This document shows, piece after piece, positions 20,948 to 28,527 of a DNA stretch of 62,013 bases. The notes beneath the pieces were generated by a model. The model searched no databases, was not told the DNA's origin, and was given only the letters and a program-made list of their open reading frames with translations. Positions within the stretch are counted from its first letter, which is position 1; each line of letters opens with the position of its first letter. The stretch spans positions 1-62,013 of the forward strand of contig CAZNYW010000021.1 of NCBI GenBank assembly GCA_964577375.1. Direction: 5' to 3'. This DNA is from DATKUC01 sp964577375 (lineage in GTDB: Bacteria; Spirochaetota; Spirochaetia; DSM-27196; DATKUC01). A program made the translations under genes and the position numbers.

Positions 20948-21510
20948 TGGCTGCTGCGACAATTGCCGCGCGTGCGCGGCTTCGGGAAGTGTACGATGCC
21001 AAGATCCGTCAGGAAATGATGGAGGAGTTTCACTACACGACGCCGATGCAGATACCGAAGGTCGAGAAAATCATCGTCAGCATGGGCGTCGGCGAAGCGA
21101 CCCAGAACAAGAAGCTTCTGGACGCTGCGGTGACCGAGCTGACTCAGATCACCGGCCAGAAGGCAGTCAAGACGAAGGCGCGCAAGTCGATTGCGAACTT
21201 CAAGGTGCGCGCGGGGCAGGAGATCGGGGCGAAGGTTACGCTCCGCGGCTCCTACATGTATGAGTTCCTCGACCGGCTGATCAATGTTGCGTTGCCGCGG
21301 GTCAAGGACTTTCGGGGAATCAACCCGAACGCCTTCGACGGGCATGGCAATTTCGCCATGGGCGTGGTCGAGCAGATCATTTTCCCTGAGATAGACTACG
21401 ATAAAATCGAGCGTATAAACGGATTGAATATCGCCATCGTAACCACGGCTCCGACCGACGAAGAGGCGAAAAGGTTGCTGGAAAAGTTCGGGATGCCGTT
21501 CCGGAAATAG
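20947..21510 (+). CDS. rplE: 50S ribosomal protein L5
   Basis: A 187-residue 5S rRNA-binding protein. The region PKVEKIIVSMGVGEA and the later RGSYMYEFLDRLINVALPRV with KDFRGINPNAFDGHGN are diagnostic. It overlaps rplX by 1 nt. Unlike its tightly packed neighbours it is followed by a 130-nt gap with short repeats before rpsN. Confidence 0.97.
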   Translation: MAAATIAARARLREVYDAKIRQEMMEEFHYTTPMQIPKVEKIIVSMGVGEATQNKKLLDAAVTELTQITGQKAVKTKARKSIANFKVRAGQEIGAKVTLRGSYMYEFLDRLINVALPRVKDFRGINPNAFDGHGNFAMGVVEQIIFPEIDYDKIERINGLNIAIVTTAPTDEEAKRLLEKFGMPFRK

Positions 21511-21577
21511 ACCGGGGTCGGCGTAGCGAAAACTGACGGCAGGTCGTCTGCGGCCGCAAGTCGAAAGTCGACGGAAC

Positions 21578-21614
21578 GTCGAGTTCGACGATAGTCGAGT
21601 TCGACGATAGTCGA
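21578..21614 (+). repeat. tandem 16-bp repeat with internal dyads between rplE and rpsN
   Basis: GTCGAGTTCGACGATA occurs twice in tandem (21578-21593 and 21594-21609) and is followed by GTCGA of a third copy. Each unit contains the inverted repeat GTCGA-GT-TCGAC. A related AAGTCGAAAGTCGAC lies just upstream. It interrupts an otherwise compact ribosomal operon. Confidence 0.75.
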
Positions 21615-21640
21615 AAGGGAACGATTTTGGGAGAGGTTGA

Positions 21641-21826
21641 ATGGCAAGAAAAGCGATGATCCAGAAGGCTTTGCGCAAGCCAAAGTACATGTCACGAAAG
21701 GTGCGGCGTTGCCGGATCTGTGGACGTCCGCGTGGATATATGCGGAAGTTCCAGATGTGCAGGATCTGCTTTCGCAAGCTCGCAAGCGAAGGTCTGATTC
21801 CTGGAGTGACAAAATCGAGCTGGTAG
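21641..21826 (+). CDS. rpsN: 30S ribosomal protein S14 type Z
   Basis: A 61-residue zinc-binding S14. The four cysteines lie in CRICGRPRGYMRKFQMCRIC, that is CxxC-x12-CxxC, followed by FRKLASEGLIPGVTKSSW. This is the short, zinc-containing form, not the ~100-residue form. The ribosome binding site GGGAGAGG precedes ATG 21641. rpsH follows 10 nt later. Confidence 0.97.
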   Translation: MARKAMIQKALRKPKYMSRKVRRCRICGRPRGYMRKFQMCRICFRKLASEGLIPGVTKSSW

Positions 21827-21836
21827 GGAGTGGTAT

Positions 21837-22235
21837 ATGAGCGTTTCTGACCCCGTAGCTGATATGCTTACAAAGATCCGCAATGCGAGCAGCGCGAAGT
21901 TCGACAAGGTGGATATCCCGACCTCGAAGCTGAAGCTTGAAATTGTGAAGATCCTGAAGAACGAAGGATACATCAAGAATTTCAAGAAGGTGACGCAGGA
22001 CGACTTCTCCTATATTCGGATTTTTCTGAAGTACGACGACCGGATGAACCCCATCATTCACGGTGTCGAGAAGATCTCGACCCCGGGTCGGCGAGTCTAC
22101 TCCGGCTACAAGAAGATGCCGCGCGTTTACAACGGTTACGGCACCATCATCGTTTCGACGTCCGCCGGTGTCACCACCGGCAAAAAGGCCCTCGAGAAGA
22201 AGGTCGGCGGCGAACTCATCTGTTCGGTGTGGTGA
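21837..22235 (+). CDS. rpsH: 30S ribosomal protein S8
   Basis: A 132-residue central-domain protein. It starts MSVSDPVADMLTKIRNAS, and the C terminus GTIIVSTSAGVTTGKKALEK ends near the invariant GELICSVW. In E. coli S8 is the translational repressor of the spc operon. Standard length. Confidence 0.98.
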   Translation: MSVSDPVADMLTKIRNASSAKFDKVDIPTSKLKLEIVKILKNEGYIKNFKKVTQDDFSYIRIFLKYDDRMNPIIHGVEKISTPGRRVYSGYKKMPRVYNGYGTIIVSTSAGVTTGKKALEKKVGGELICSVW

Positions 22236-22260
22236 GATGGCGGCAGGAGAGGGTAGGTAG

Positions 22261-22800
22261 ATGTCACGAATCGGAAAATTGCCGGTGCCAATTCCTTCCG
22301 GCGTCAAGGTGACCGTCGGTCCGGCGCAGTTTACAGTGGAAGGCCCGAAAGGGAAGTTGAGCCAGGATTACATTCCTCAGGTCGAGATCAAGGTCGACGG
22401 AAGTACCGCGGTAGTGACCCGGAAGAACGAGTCCAAGACGGCGAAATCTCTTCACGGTTTGTACCGGAACCTGTTGAACAACATGGTAATCGGAGTGAGC
22501 GCAGGTTTCACGCGCAATCTGGTTATCAATGGTGTTGGTTACCGCGCGGAGGTCAAAGGGAAGGCGCTGGTGCTGAACCTCGGCTTCTCCAACCCCATCG
22601 AATATCCGATCCCGGCCGGAATGACAATCGAAACCGACGGGCCGAACAAGATTTCGGTCAAGGGAATCGACAAGGCTCAGGTCGGTCAGGTTGCATCGGA
22701 GCTGCGGTCACTGCGGCCGCCTGAGCCGTACAAGGGCAAGGGCGTGAAGTACGAAGAAGAGAATATCCGGCGCAAGGTCGGCAAGTCGGGTGTGAAGTAG
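22261..22800 (+). CDS. rplF: 50S ribosomal protein L6
   Basis: A 179-residue, two-domain protein near the sarcin-ricin loop. It starts MSRIGKLPVPIPSGVKV and ends with the signature RPPEPYKGKGVKYEEENI. Length and order are standard; rplR begins 8 nt downstream. Confidence 0.98.
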   Translation: MSRIGKLPVPIPSGVKVTVGPAQFTVEGPKGKLSQDYIPQVEIKVDGSTAVVTRKNESKTAKSLHGLYRNLLNNMVIGVSAGFTRNLVINGVGYRAEVKGKALVLNLGFSNPIEYPIPAGMTIETDGPNKISVKGIDKAQVGQVASELRSLRPPEPYKGKGVKYEEENIRRKVGKSGVK

Positions 22801-22808
22801 AGGCTGTC

Positions 22809-23183
22809 ATGACAAAGGTCCATACAAAAAGACAGGAAGACAAGAAGAGACGATTGCAGCGGCGCAGAACGAGGATCCGCGGACGGATCACCGGTTCTGC
22901 CGACTGTCCGCGCATCAGCGTCTACAAGAGCAATCGGTACATCTATGTTCAGGTCATCGACGATGCCAAAGGCGTCACTCTCGCGTCGGTGAACAACGCA
23001 TTCGGTGACCTGAAATCGCTCAAGAGCACCATAGACGACGCCGGGAAGCTCGGCGAAGCGCTCGGTCAAAAGATGGTATCGCTGAAGCTCAAGAAGGCGG
23101 TATTCGACCGGAACGGCAAGCTGTATCACGGAGTGATAAAGTCGATGGCAGACGGTATCCGGAAAGCCGGCGTCGAGTTTTAG
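22809..23183 (+). CDS. rplR: 50S ribosomal protein L18
   Basis: A 124-residue 5S rRNA-binding protein. The basic N terminus (TKRQEDKKRRLQRRRTRIRG) and the core PRISVYKSNRYIYVQVIDDA are diagnostic. The C terminus keeps YHGVIKSMADGIRKAGVEF. Standard length. Confidence 0.97.
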   Translation: MTKVHTKRQEDKKRRLQRRRTRIRGRITGSADCPRISVYKSNRYIYVQVIDDAKGVTLASVNNAFGDLKSLKSTIDDAGKLGEALGQKMVSLKLKKAVFDRNGKLYHGVIKSMADGIRKAGVEF

Positions 23184-23192
23184 GGGGCAAAT

Positions 23193-23687
23193 GTGAGCGA
23201 TACACGCGATAAAGAGATAACAGAACGGCTCATCAAGCTGAACCGCGTTGCGAAGGTCGTGAAGGGCGGCCGGCGTTTCTCCTTCTCCGCGCTGGTAGTC
23301 GTCGGCGACAAGAAGGGCTCGGTCGGTTACGGGTTCGGGAAGGCCAATGATGTGGCCGAGGCGATCCGGAAAGGCGTCGAGAAGGCGAAGCACAACATGA
23401 TGCTGGTGCCGGTCAAGAGGTCCACGCTCCCTCACGGCATTCAGGGCGAGTTCAAGAGCGCAAAGGTGCTCCTGAAGCCGGCGGCGCCGGGAACCGGGAT
23501 TATCGCCGGCGGTCCCGTACGGGCGATCATGGAGGTCGGCGGAATCAACGACATCCTCAGCAAGTCACTTGGAAGTCAGAACGCCGTCAATATCGTGAAG
23601 GCCGTTTTCACGGGACTGCAGAGTCTGATGGATGCCCGCGTGATTGCAAGGAACCGTGGAAAGTCCCTGAAAGAGATGTGGGGTTGA
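23193..23687 (+). CDS. rpsE: 30S ribosomal protein S5
   Basis: A 164-residue protein of the decoding region. The VKGGRRFSFSALVVVGD loop, which carries spectinomycin-resistance changes elsewhere, is present, as is KVLLKPAAPGTGIIAGGPVR. It starts at GTG 23193; the overlapping ATG at 23191 is followed at once by a stop. TAGGGGGC supplies the ribosome binding site. Confidence 0.97.
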   Translation: MSDTRDKEITERLIKLNRVAKVVKGGRRFSFSALVVVGDKKGSVGYGFGKANDVAEAIRKGVEKAKHNMMLVPVKRSTLPHGIQGEFKSAKVLLKPAAPGTGIIAGGPVRAIMEVGGINDILSKSLGSQNAVNIVKAVFTGLQSLMDARVIARNRGKSLKEMWG

Positions 23688-23689
23688 TC

Positions 23690-23884
23690 ATGGCGAAAGC
23701 GCAGAAGCTGCTGAAGATTACCCTGGTGCACAGCCCGATCGGCTGCATCCCGAAGCACCGCAGGACGGTGCGGGCGCTCGGCCTGCGGAAGATGCACCAT
23801 TCGGTAGAGCAAAAGGATACGCCGGTCATTCGCGGAATGGTCCGCGCGGTGTCTCACCTCGTGCAGGTTGAGGAGATTAAGTAA
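23690..23884 (+). CDS. rpmD: 50S ribosomal protein L30
   Basis: A 64-residue L30. The sequence KITLVHSPIGCIPKHRRTVR and LGLRKMHHSVEQKDTP match the family. ATG 23690 overlaps the region right after the rpsE stop (TGATCATGG), with the ribosome binding site inside rpsE. rplO follows 2 nt after the stop. Confidence 0.95.
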   Translation: MAKAQKLLKITLVHSPIGCIPKHRRTVRALGLRKMHHSVEQKDTPVIRGMVRAVSHLVQVEEIK

Positions 23885-23886
23885 CT

Positions 23887-24351
23887 ATGTCTGAGTTGCA
23901 TGTGCCTGCCGGCGCAACGAAGAAGCAGAAAAAGCTCGGCCGGGGCCAGGGAAGTGGCCGTGGCGGCACGTCAGGAAAGGGCAACAAGGGGCAGAACTCA
24001 CGCTCCGGCGGTGGAGTGCGTCCCGGGTTCGAGGGCGGTCAGATGCCGCTTTTCCGGCGCGTTGCTCGTCGCGGTTTTTCGAACTATCCCTTCAAGGTAA
24101 CTGCGGTTGTCGTAAACCTTTCTGAAATCGACGGCCGGTACGAGAAAGGGGAGTCGGTCAACCTCGAGACCTTGAAGGCCAAGGGACTCGTGAAGAAATC
24201 GGTCGAGGTCGTCAAGATCCTCGGCGCGGGCGAAATATCGAAGAAACTGACTGTTTCGGGGGTTCGCATTTCGCAGTCCGCCCGTGAAAAGATAGAGAAG
24301 GCGGGTGGTACCGTCGAAATAGTGTCCGAAGCTGCAGACGGACAGGAATAG
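23887..24351 (+). CDS. rplO: 50S ribosomal protein L15
   Basis: A 154-residue assembly protein. The glycine-rich N-terminal arm contains KKLGRGQGSGRGGTSGKGNK and GGGVRPGFEGGQMPLFRR. The C-terminal domain ends near IEKAGGTVEIVS. It directly precedes secY, the conserved arrangement. Confidence 0.97.
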   Translation: MSELHVPAGATKKQKKLGRGQGSGRGGTSGKGNKGQNSRSGGGVRPGFEGGQMPLFRRVARRGFSNYPFKVTAVVVNLSEIDGRYEKGESVNLETLKAKGLVKKSVEVVKILGAGEISKKLTVSGVRISQSAREKIEKAGGTVEIVSEAADGQE

Positions 24352-24354
24352 ATC

Positions 24355-25677
24355 ATGGCTAGAACACCACTTGTAGACATATTTCGGATTAAGGATCTGC
24401 GAGACAGAATACTCTTTACGCTTGGCGTTCTTCTCGTGTTCCGCCTCGGGGCGGCGATTCCTATTCCGGGAATCAATGTCAATGCGCTGAAGGTATACTT
24501 TCTCGCGCAGCAGAGCAGTGGTGCGATTTCGATTACCGACTATCTGGACTTCTTTTCGGGTGGTGCATTCAGCAAGTTCTCGGTGTTCATGCTCGGCATC
24601 ATGCCCTATATCTCCATGTCGATCATCATGCAGCTTCTTCTGCTTGTCTTTCCGAAACTGAAAAAGATTTCGGAGGAAGAGGGCGGCAAGAAGAGGATTC
24701 AGCGATACACGCGGTGGGGAACCGTCGTGGTTTGTATCGTGCAGTCCTTTGCAGTCACCGTCTATGCCGACAGCATCCCGGACGCGATCACGCTTCAGCG
24801 GACGGCGTACGCGCTGGTATCAATGTTGACCGTCACGTCGGGCACGATCTTTTTGATGTGGCTCGGGGAGCAGATCAACCAGAGGGGCGTTGGAAACGGT
24901 ATCTCGCTTCTGATCTTCGCGGGGATAGTCGCCCGTGTTCCCCAGGCCCTGTGGCAGGTTGTGCAGGGAATCCGGCAGCAGCAGCTGAATCCGGTTCTGG
25001 TGATCGTGGTCCTTGCAATGTTCGTCGGCGTAGTCGCACTGGTAATCTATGAACAGCGAGGCATGCGGAAAATACCGGTCCACTATGCGAAGCGGGTTGT
25101 CGGTCGGAAGATGTATGGCGCGCAGAACACCTACGTGCCGTTCAAGATCAATCCGTCGGGCGTTATTCCCGTTATCTTCGCATCGTCGCTCCTGGTGTTC
25201 CCGCTCCAGATTGCGCAGAGCGTCGGCGGACGGATCCGGTGGGTTGCGGATTTTGCACAGTGGCTAAACCCGCGCGGCGTACCTTACTTGATCATATATT
25301 CGCTGCTTATTATATTCTTTGCGTATTTCTACACGCAGGTAACGTTGAATCCGATCGAAATTTCCAAGAATATCCGTGAAAACGGGGGCTCCATTCCCGG
25401 AATCAGGTCGGAGAAGATGGAGGAATACTTCTCACGGATTCTCAATCGTATAATCCTGCCTGGTGCCATCTTTCTGTCGATCATTGCGGTCATACCGACG
25501 CTGGTTCAGGAGTGGTTCAACATGCCGTACCAGATGGCACGGTTGATGGGTGGTACATCGCTGCTGATCATAGTGGGTGTCGATCTGGATCTCATGTCGC
25601 AGATCGAAGGGCACCTGCGAATGCATCATCACGAGGGCTTGACGAAGAAGGGAAGGATTCGGCCGCGGAACCTCTAA
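24355..25677 (+). CDS. secY: preprotein translocase subunit SecY
   Basis: A 440-residue inner-membrane protein with about ten hydrophobic helices that forms the Sec channel with SecE. Conserved landmarks include FRLGAAIPIPGINV in the first helix region, ISMSIIMQLL, the cytoplasmic loop RVVGRKMYGAQNTYVPFKIN and the C-terminal HEGLTKKGRIRPRN. adk, map and infA, which often follow secY, are missing; rpmJ comes next. Confidence 0.98.
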   Translation: MARTPLVDIFRIKDLRDRILFTLGVLLVFRLGAAIPIPGINVNALKVYFLAQQSSGAISITDYLDFFSGGAFSKFSVFMLGIMPYISMSIIMQLLLLVFPKLKKISEEEGGKKRIQRYTRWGTVVVCIVQSFAVTVYADSIPDAITLQRTAYALVSMLTVTSGTIFLMWLGEQINQRGVGNGISLLIFAGIVARVPQALWQVVQGIRQQQLNPVLVIVVLAMFVGVVALVIYEQRGMRKIPVHYAKRVVGRKMYGAQNTYVPFKINPSGVIPVIFASSLLVFPLQIAQSVGGRIRWVADFAQWLNPRGVPYLIIYSLLIIFFAYFYTQVTLNPIEISKNIRENGGSIPGIRSEKMEEYFSRILNRIILPGAIFLSIIAVIPTLVQEWFNMPYQMARLMGGTSLLIIVGVDLDLMSQIEGHLRMHHHEGLTKKGRIRPRNL

Positions 25678-25704
25678 GCGGAGAAGCGCCTACAGGAGAC
25701 TATG

Positions 25705-25818
25705 ATGAAAGTACGAGTAAGTGTGAAACCTATTTGTGACAAATGCAAGGTTATCAAGCGGCGCGGCGTGGTGAGAATCATCTGCGACAATCCCAAGCAC
25801 AAGCAGCGGCAGAGATAG
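25705..25818 (+). CDS. rpmJ: 50S ribosomal protein L36
   Basis: A 37-residue protein, MKVRVSVKPICDKCKVIKRR and then CDNPKHKQRQR. The zinc ligands are C11, C14, C27 and H32. Two adjacent ATGs exist (25702 and 25705); 25705 is chosen because AGGAG at 25694-25698 then has 6-nt spacing and the product begins MKVR as in the family. It is below common length cut-offs. Confidence 0.96.
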   Translation: MKVRVSVKPICDKCKVIKRRGVVRIICDNPKHKQRQR

Positions 25819-25829
25819 GAGGGATTTGA

Positions 25830-26204
25830 ATGGCACGTATCGCTGGCATCGACCTGCCGAACAAGCACGTCGATATTGCCCTCACCTATATCTTTGGAAT
25901 CGGCCGCTCTTCGGCATCTGAAATCTGCGTGAAGACCGGAATCGAGCCGACAAAGAGAATGAACGATCTTTCCGCAGAAGAGATCAACGATCTGCGGAAT
26001 GTCATTGAAAATGATTACAAGGTTGAAGGGCGGCTGCGCACCGAGGTCTCTCTCAACATCAAGCGGCTTATGGACATCGGGTGCAATCGCGGCCTCCGGC
26101 ACCGCAGAGGTCTTCCCGTTCGCGGACAGCGGACAAGGACCAATGCTCGTACCAGAAAGGGTAGGAAGAAGACGGTCGCGGGCAAGAAGAAGGCTGCAAA
26201 GTAG
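25830..26204 (+). CDS. rpsM: 30S ribosomal protein S13
   Basis: A 124-residue head protein that contacts P-site tRNA and L5. It starts MARIAGIDLPNKHVDIALTY, has the helix-two-turns-helix segment and the conserved RGLRHRRGLPVRGQRTRTNA. The basic tail (KGRKKTVAGKKKAAK) is typical. 11 nt separate it from rpmJ. Confidence 0.98.
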   Translation: MARIAGIDLPNKHVDIALTYIFGIGRSSASEICVKTGIEPTKRMNDLSAEEINDLRNVIENDYKVEGRLRTEVSLNIKRLMDIGCNRGLRHRRGLPVRGQRTRTNARTRKGRKKTVAGKKKAAK

Positions 26205-26241
26205 CGTAGCAGTGTTTCCGCACTGACGGAGGTAGGATTCC

Positions 26242-26622
26242 TTGGCCAAAGCAAAGAAGAAGAAAGAAAAGAAATCAGTTTTTGAAGGAAAGGTCTTTAT
26301 TCAGGCCACCTTCAACAACACGATTGTGACGGTAACCGATCTCAACGGAAATGCACTTTCGTGGGCGAGCGCGGGCGGACTTGGTTTCCGTGGCGCGAAG
26401 AAGTCCACGCCCTACGCCGCGCAGACGACGGCGGAGACGGCCGCACAGAAGGCCATGGACTTTGGGCTCCGAGAGGTCCACGTCCTGGTCAAAGGGCCCG
26501 GCGTCGGACGGGAGTCCGCGATCCGGTCACTTGGTGCGCTCGGTCTCAAAGTGCGCAGCATCAAGGATATTACTCCGATACCCCACAACGGTTGCCGTCC
26601 GAGAAAGAGCCGGCGTGTATAA
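26242..26622 (+). CDS. rpsK: 30S ribosomal protein S11
   Basis: A 126-residue platform protein. The core holds ATFNNTIVTVTDLNGNALSW and the C-terminal ITPIPHNGCRPRKSRRV. The start is TTG 26242, positioned 8 nt after GGAGGT (26228-26233); no ATG or GTG in frame lies nearby. rpsD, the usual next gene, is absent and rpoA follows after 135 nt. Confidence 0.96.
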   Translation: MAKAKKKKEKKSVFEGKVFIQATFNNTIVTVTDLNGNALSWASAGGLGFRGAKKSTPYAAQTTAETAAQKAMDFGLREVHVLVKGPGVGRESAIRSLGALGLKVRSIKDITPIPHNGCRPRKSRRV

Positions 26623-26757
26623 CCGGCGGGAAACCGCTGAGACCGCGTTCGGACGACGGCCCCGGACCGGGAAATCCGCTTCGGAGCTGTCCATCGGGAC
26701 TCTGTTCGGGCCCAGAGATCACGATAATCGGAAATACGGTCCGACGAGGGAGAATCA

Positions 26758-27858
26758 ATGGCAAGAAAGAACCTTCTGAAAGGATTCAAGAAGCCAAAAG
26801 GCATAATCTTCGAGCACAGCGAGGTTTCCCGGGACTACGGCAAGTTCATAGCCTATCCTTTCGAGCGGGGGTATGGAACGACGATTGGAAATACCCTTCG
26901 CCGCATACTGCTCTCTTCGATTCAGGGCTATGCCGTTACCGCCGTCCGTATCACCTCGTACGACGCCGACGGGACGCCTCATGTGCTGTCGAGCGAGTAT
27001 GAATCGATACCTCACGTGGTCGAAGACACGCCGGATGTCATCAACAACCTCAAGCAGGTCAAGTTGAACCTGAGCGGAGAGGTGGATCAGAAGACTCTGC
27101 TCGTGGAGCTCAAGGGAAAGGGGGAGGTGAAGGCCGGTGCCCTCGAAGTCGACGAGGCGGTATCGGTAATCAACAAGGATCTCCATCTGCTTACTCTGAT
27201 GGACGCTGCAAATGTTGAGATGGAGATTCAGGTAGACCTCGGCCGCGGATACATGCCGGCAGAATTGAACGAGAAGTATATCGAGGTGATCGGCACGATT
27301 CCCGTCGATGCGGCCTTCTCGCCGATCCGCCGGGTGAAGTACAGCGTCGAGGACACGCGGGTGGGTCAGCGGACCGACTACGACAAGCTTGTTTTCGAGT
27401 TGTGGACCGACGGTTCGATCGCTCCGGAGGATTCCCTCGCGGAGGCCGCAAAGATAGCGAAGGATCACTTTACGATCTTCATCAATTTCGATGAGGACGA
27501 GGTTTCCGGCGACGAGGACATTGACGAGGAAGAGGAACGGATTCGAAAGCTTCTGGACACACCGGTGGAGGAGCTGGAGCTATCCGTACGCTCGAGCAAC
27601 TGTCTGAAGAACGCCAATATCCGGAGCATCGGCGACCTGACCAGTCGGACCGAAGACGATATCGCGAAAACACGCAACTTCGGGAAGAAATCGCTGCAGG
27701 AGATAAAGGAGAAGCTGAAAGAGTGGAACCTGAGTCTCGGAATGACCGATTACAGCGTGCTCAAGAATAACATCAAGTGGCCGCCGAAAAAGTCCGATCA
27801 GGACGGTGACCAGGTCGGCGCCGACGAAGAAGAAGAGGATACGGACGATGAAGCATAA
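26758..27858 (+). CDS. rpoA: DNA-directed RNA polymerase subunit alpha
   Basis: A 366-residue alpha subunit. The N-terminal assembly domain has YPFERGYGTTIGNTLRRILL, and the C-terminal domain (about residues 268-335) carries VRSSNCLKNANIRSIGDL and the RNFGKKSLQEIKEKL motif that contacts UP elements and activators. The inter-domain linker is strongly acidic (DEDEVSGDEDIDEEEE), and an unusual acidic tail of about 25 residues (DQVGADEEEEDTDDEA) follows the last domain. The last 11 nt overlap rplQ. Confidence 0.98.
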   Translation: MARKNLLKGFKKPKGIIFEHSEVSRDYGKFIAYPFERGYGTTIGNTLRRILLSSIQGYAVTAVRITSYDADGTPHVLSSEYESIPHVVEDTPDVINNLKQVKLNLSGEVDQKTLLVELKGKGEVKAGALEVDEAVSVINKDLHLLTLMDAANVEMEIQVDLGRGYMPAELNEKYIEVIGTIPVDAAFSPIRRVKYSVEDTRVGQRTDYDKLVFELWTDGSIAPEDSLAEAAKIAKDHFTIFINFDEDEVSGDEDIDEEEERIRKLLDTPVEELELSVRSSNCLKNANIRSIGDLTSRTEDDIAKTRNFGKKSLQEIKEKLKEWNLSLGMTDYSVLKNNIKWPPKKSDQDGDQVGADEEEEDTDDEA

Positions 27859-28288
27859 GATTGGTTTCAACCGGCTGAGCAGGACTCCGAGCCACCGGAA
27901 GTCGCTTCACCGTAACATGGTGACATCGCTGTTTCGCCACGAGCGTGTGAAGACCACCAAGGCGAAGGCTCAGGCGGTTCGGCGAACTGCCGAGAAGCTG
28001 ATTACCCGTGCAAAGGAAGACAGCGTGCACAATCGAAGGCTGGCGGGCCGGCTGATCGAAGATCAGGCAGTGCTCGCGAAGCTCTTTACCGAGCTCGGTC
28101 CGCGCTACAAGTCGCGTCCGGGCGGATACACCCGCATTCTGAAGCTCGGACCCCGACCCGGAGACGCCGCAGAAGTGGTGGTGCTCGAGCTAGTCGAACG
28201 GATTGAGGTGAAGAAAGAACCGAAGGCTAAGAAGCCGAAAGAGAAAGCCGCGGAACCCGAGAAGACGGAGGTTGAAGCCGAGGCGTAG
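27848..28288 (+). CDS. rplQ: 50S ribosomal protein L17
   Basis: A 146-residue protein near the tunnel exit. The core starts MKHKIGFNRLSRTPSHRKSL and ends GGYTRILKLGPRPGDAAEVV. ATG 27848 is inside the end of rpoA (11-nt overlap), implying translational coupling. About 25 C-terminal residues rich in Lys, Glu and Ala extend it beyond the usual ~120 residues. A strong terminator follows. Confidence 0.97.
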   Translation: MKHKIGFNRLSRTPSHRKSLHRNMVTSLFRHERVKTTKAKAQAVRRTAEKLITRAKEDSVHNRRLAGRLIEDQAVLAKLFTELGPRYKSRPGGYTRILKLGPRPGDAAEVVVLELVERIEVKKEPKAKKPKEKAAEPEKTEVEAEA

Positions 28289-28323
28289 ACTTTCCGGCTG
28301 ACTCGTGGCAGGTATGCTGCCGT

Positions 28324-28400
28324 AAGGGTGGCCTTTGCCGCCGCGCTGCTCGCAGAAGTGGAATCAAGCAGTGCGATGGGGGAGGCTACCCTTGTTTTTT
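28324..28400 (+). terminator. long two-tier terminator ending the ribosomal cluster
   Basis: An outer 11-bp stem (AAGGGTGGCCT, 28324-28334, with AGGCTACCCTT, 28383-28393, one G-T pair) encloses a second 9-bp stem CGCGCTGCT/AGCAGTGCG. It is followed at once by GTTTTTT. It closes the S10-spc-alpha transcript about 35 nt after rplQ. Confidence 0.85.
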
Positions 28401-28462
28401 GCTTCGACAATGTGTCCAGGGACGGTTACGGGAGTCGCGTTCGCCTTTACCCCGCGTGAATC

Positions 28463-28491
28463 CTGACCGATAATCGTAAAGATGGTATAAT
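28463..28491 (+). promoter_or_regulatory. sigma-70 promoter for the repeat-containing membrane protein
   Basis: CTGACC (28463-28468), 17 nt and a perfect TATAAT (28486-28491). It lies just downstream of the ribosomal-cluster terminator, so the next gene is a separate transcription unit. Confidence 0.75.
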
Positions 28492-28527
28492 TCGATACGA
28501 ATACGGGGCGGAGGCGCTTTTTTCGGC

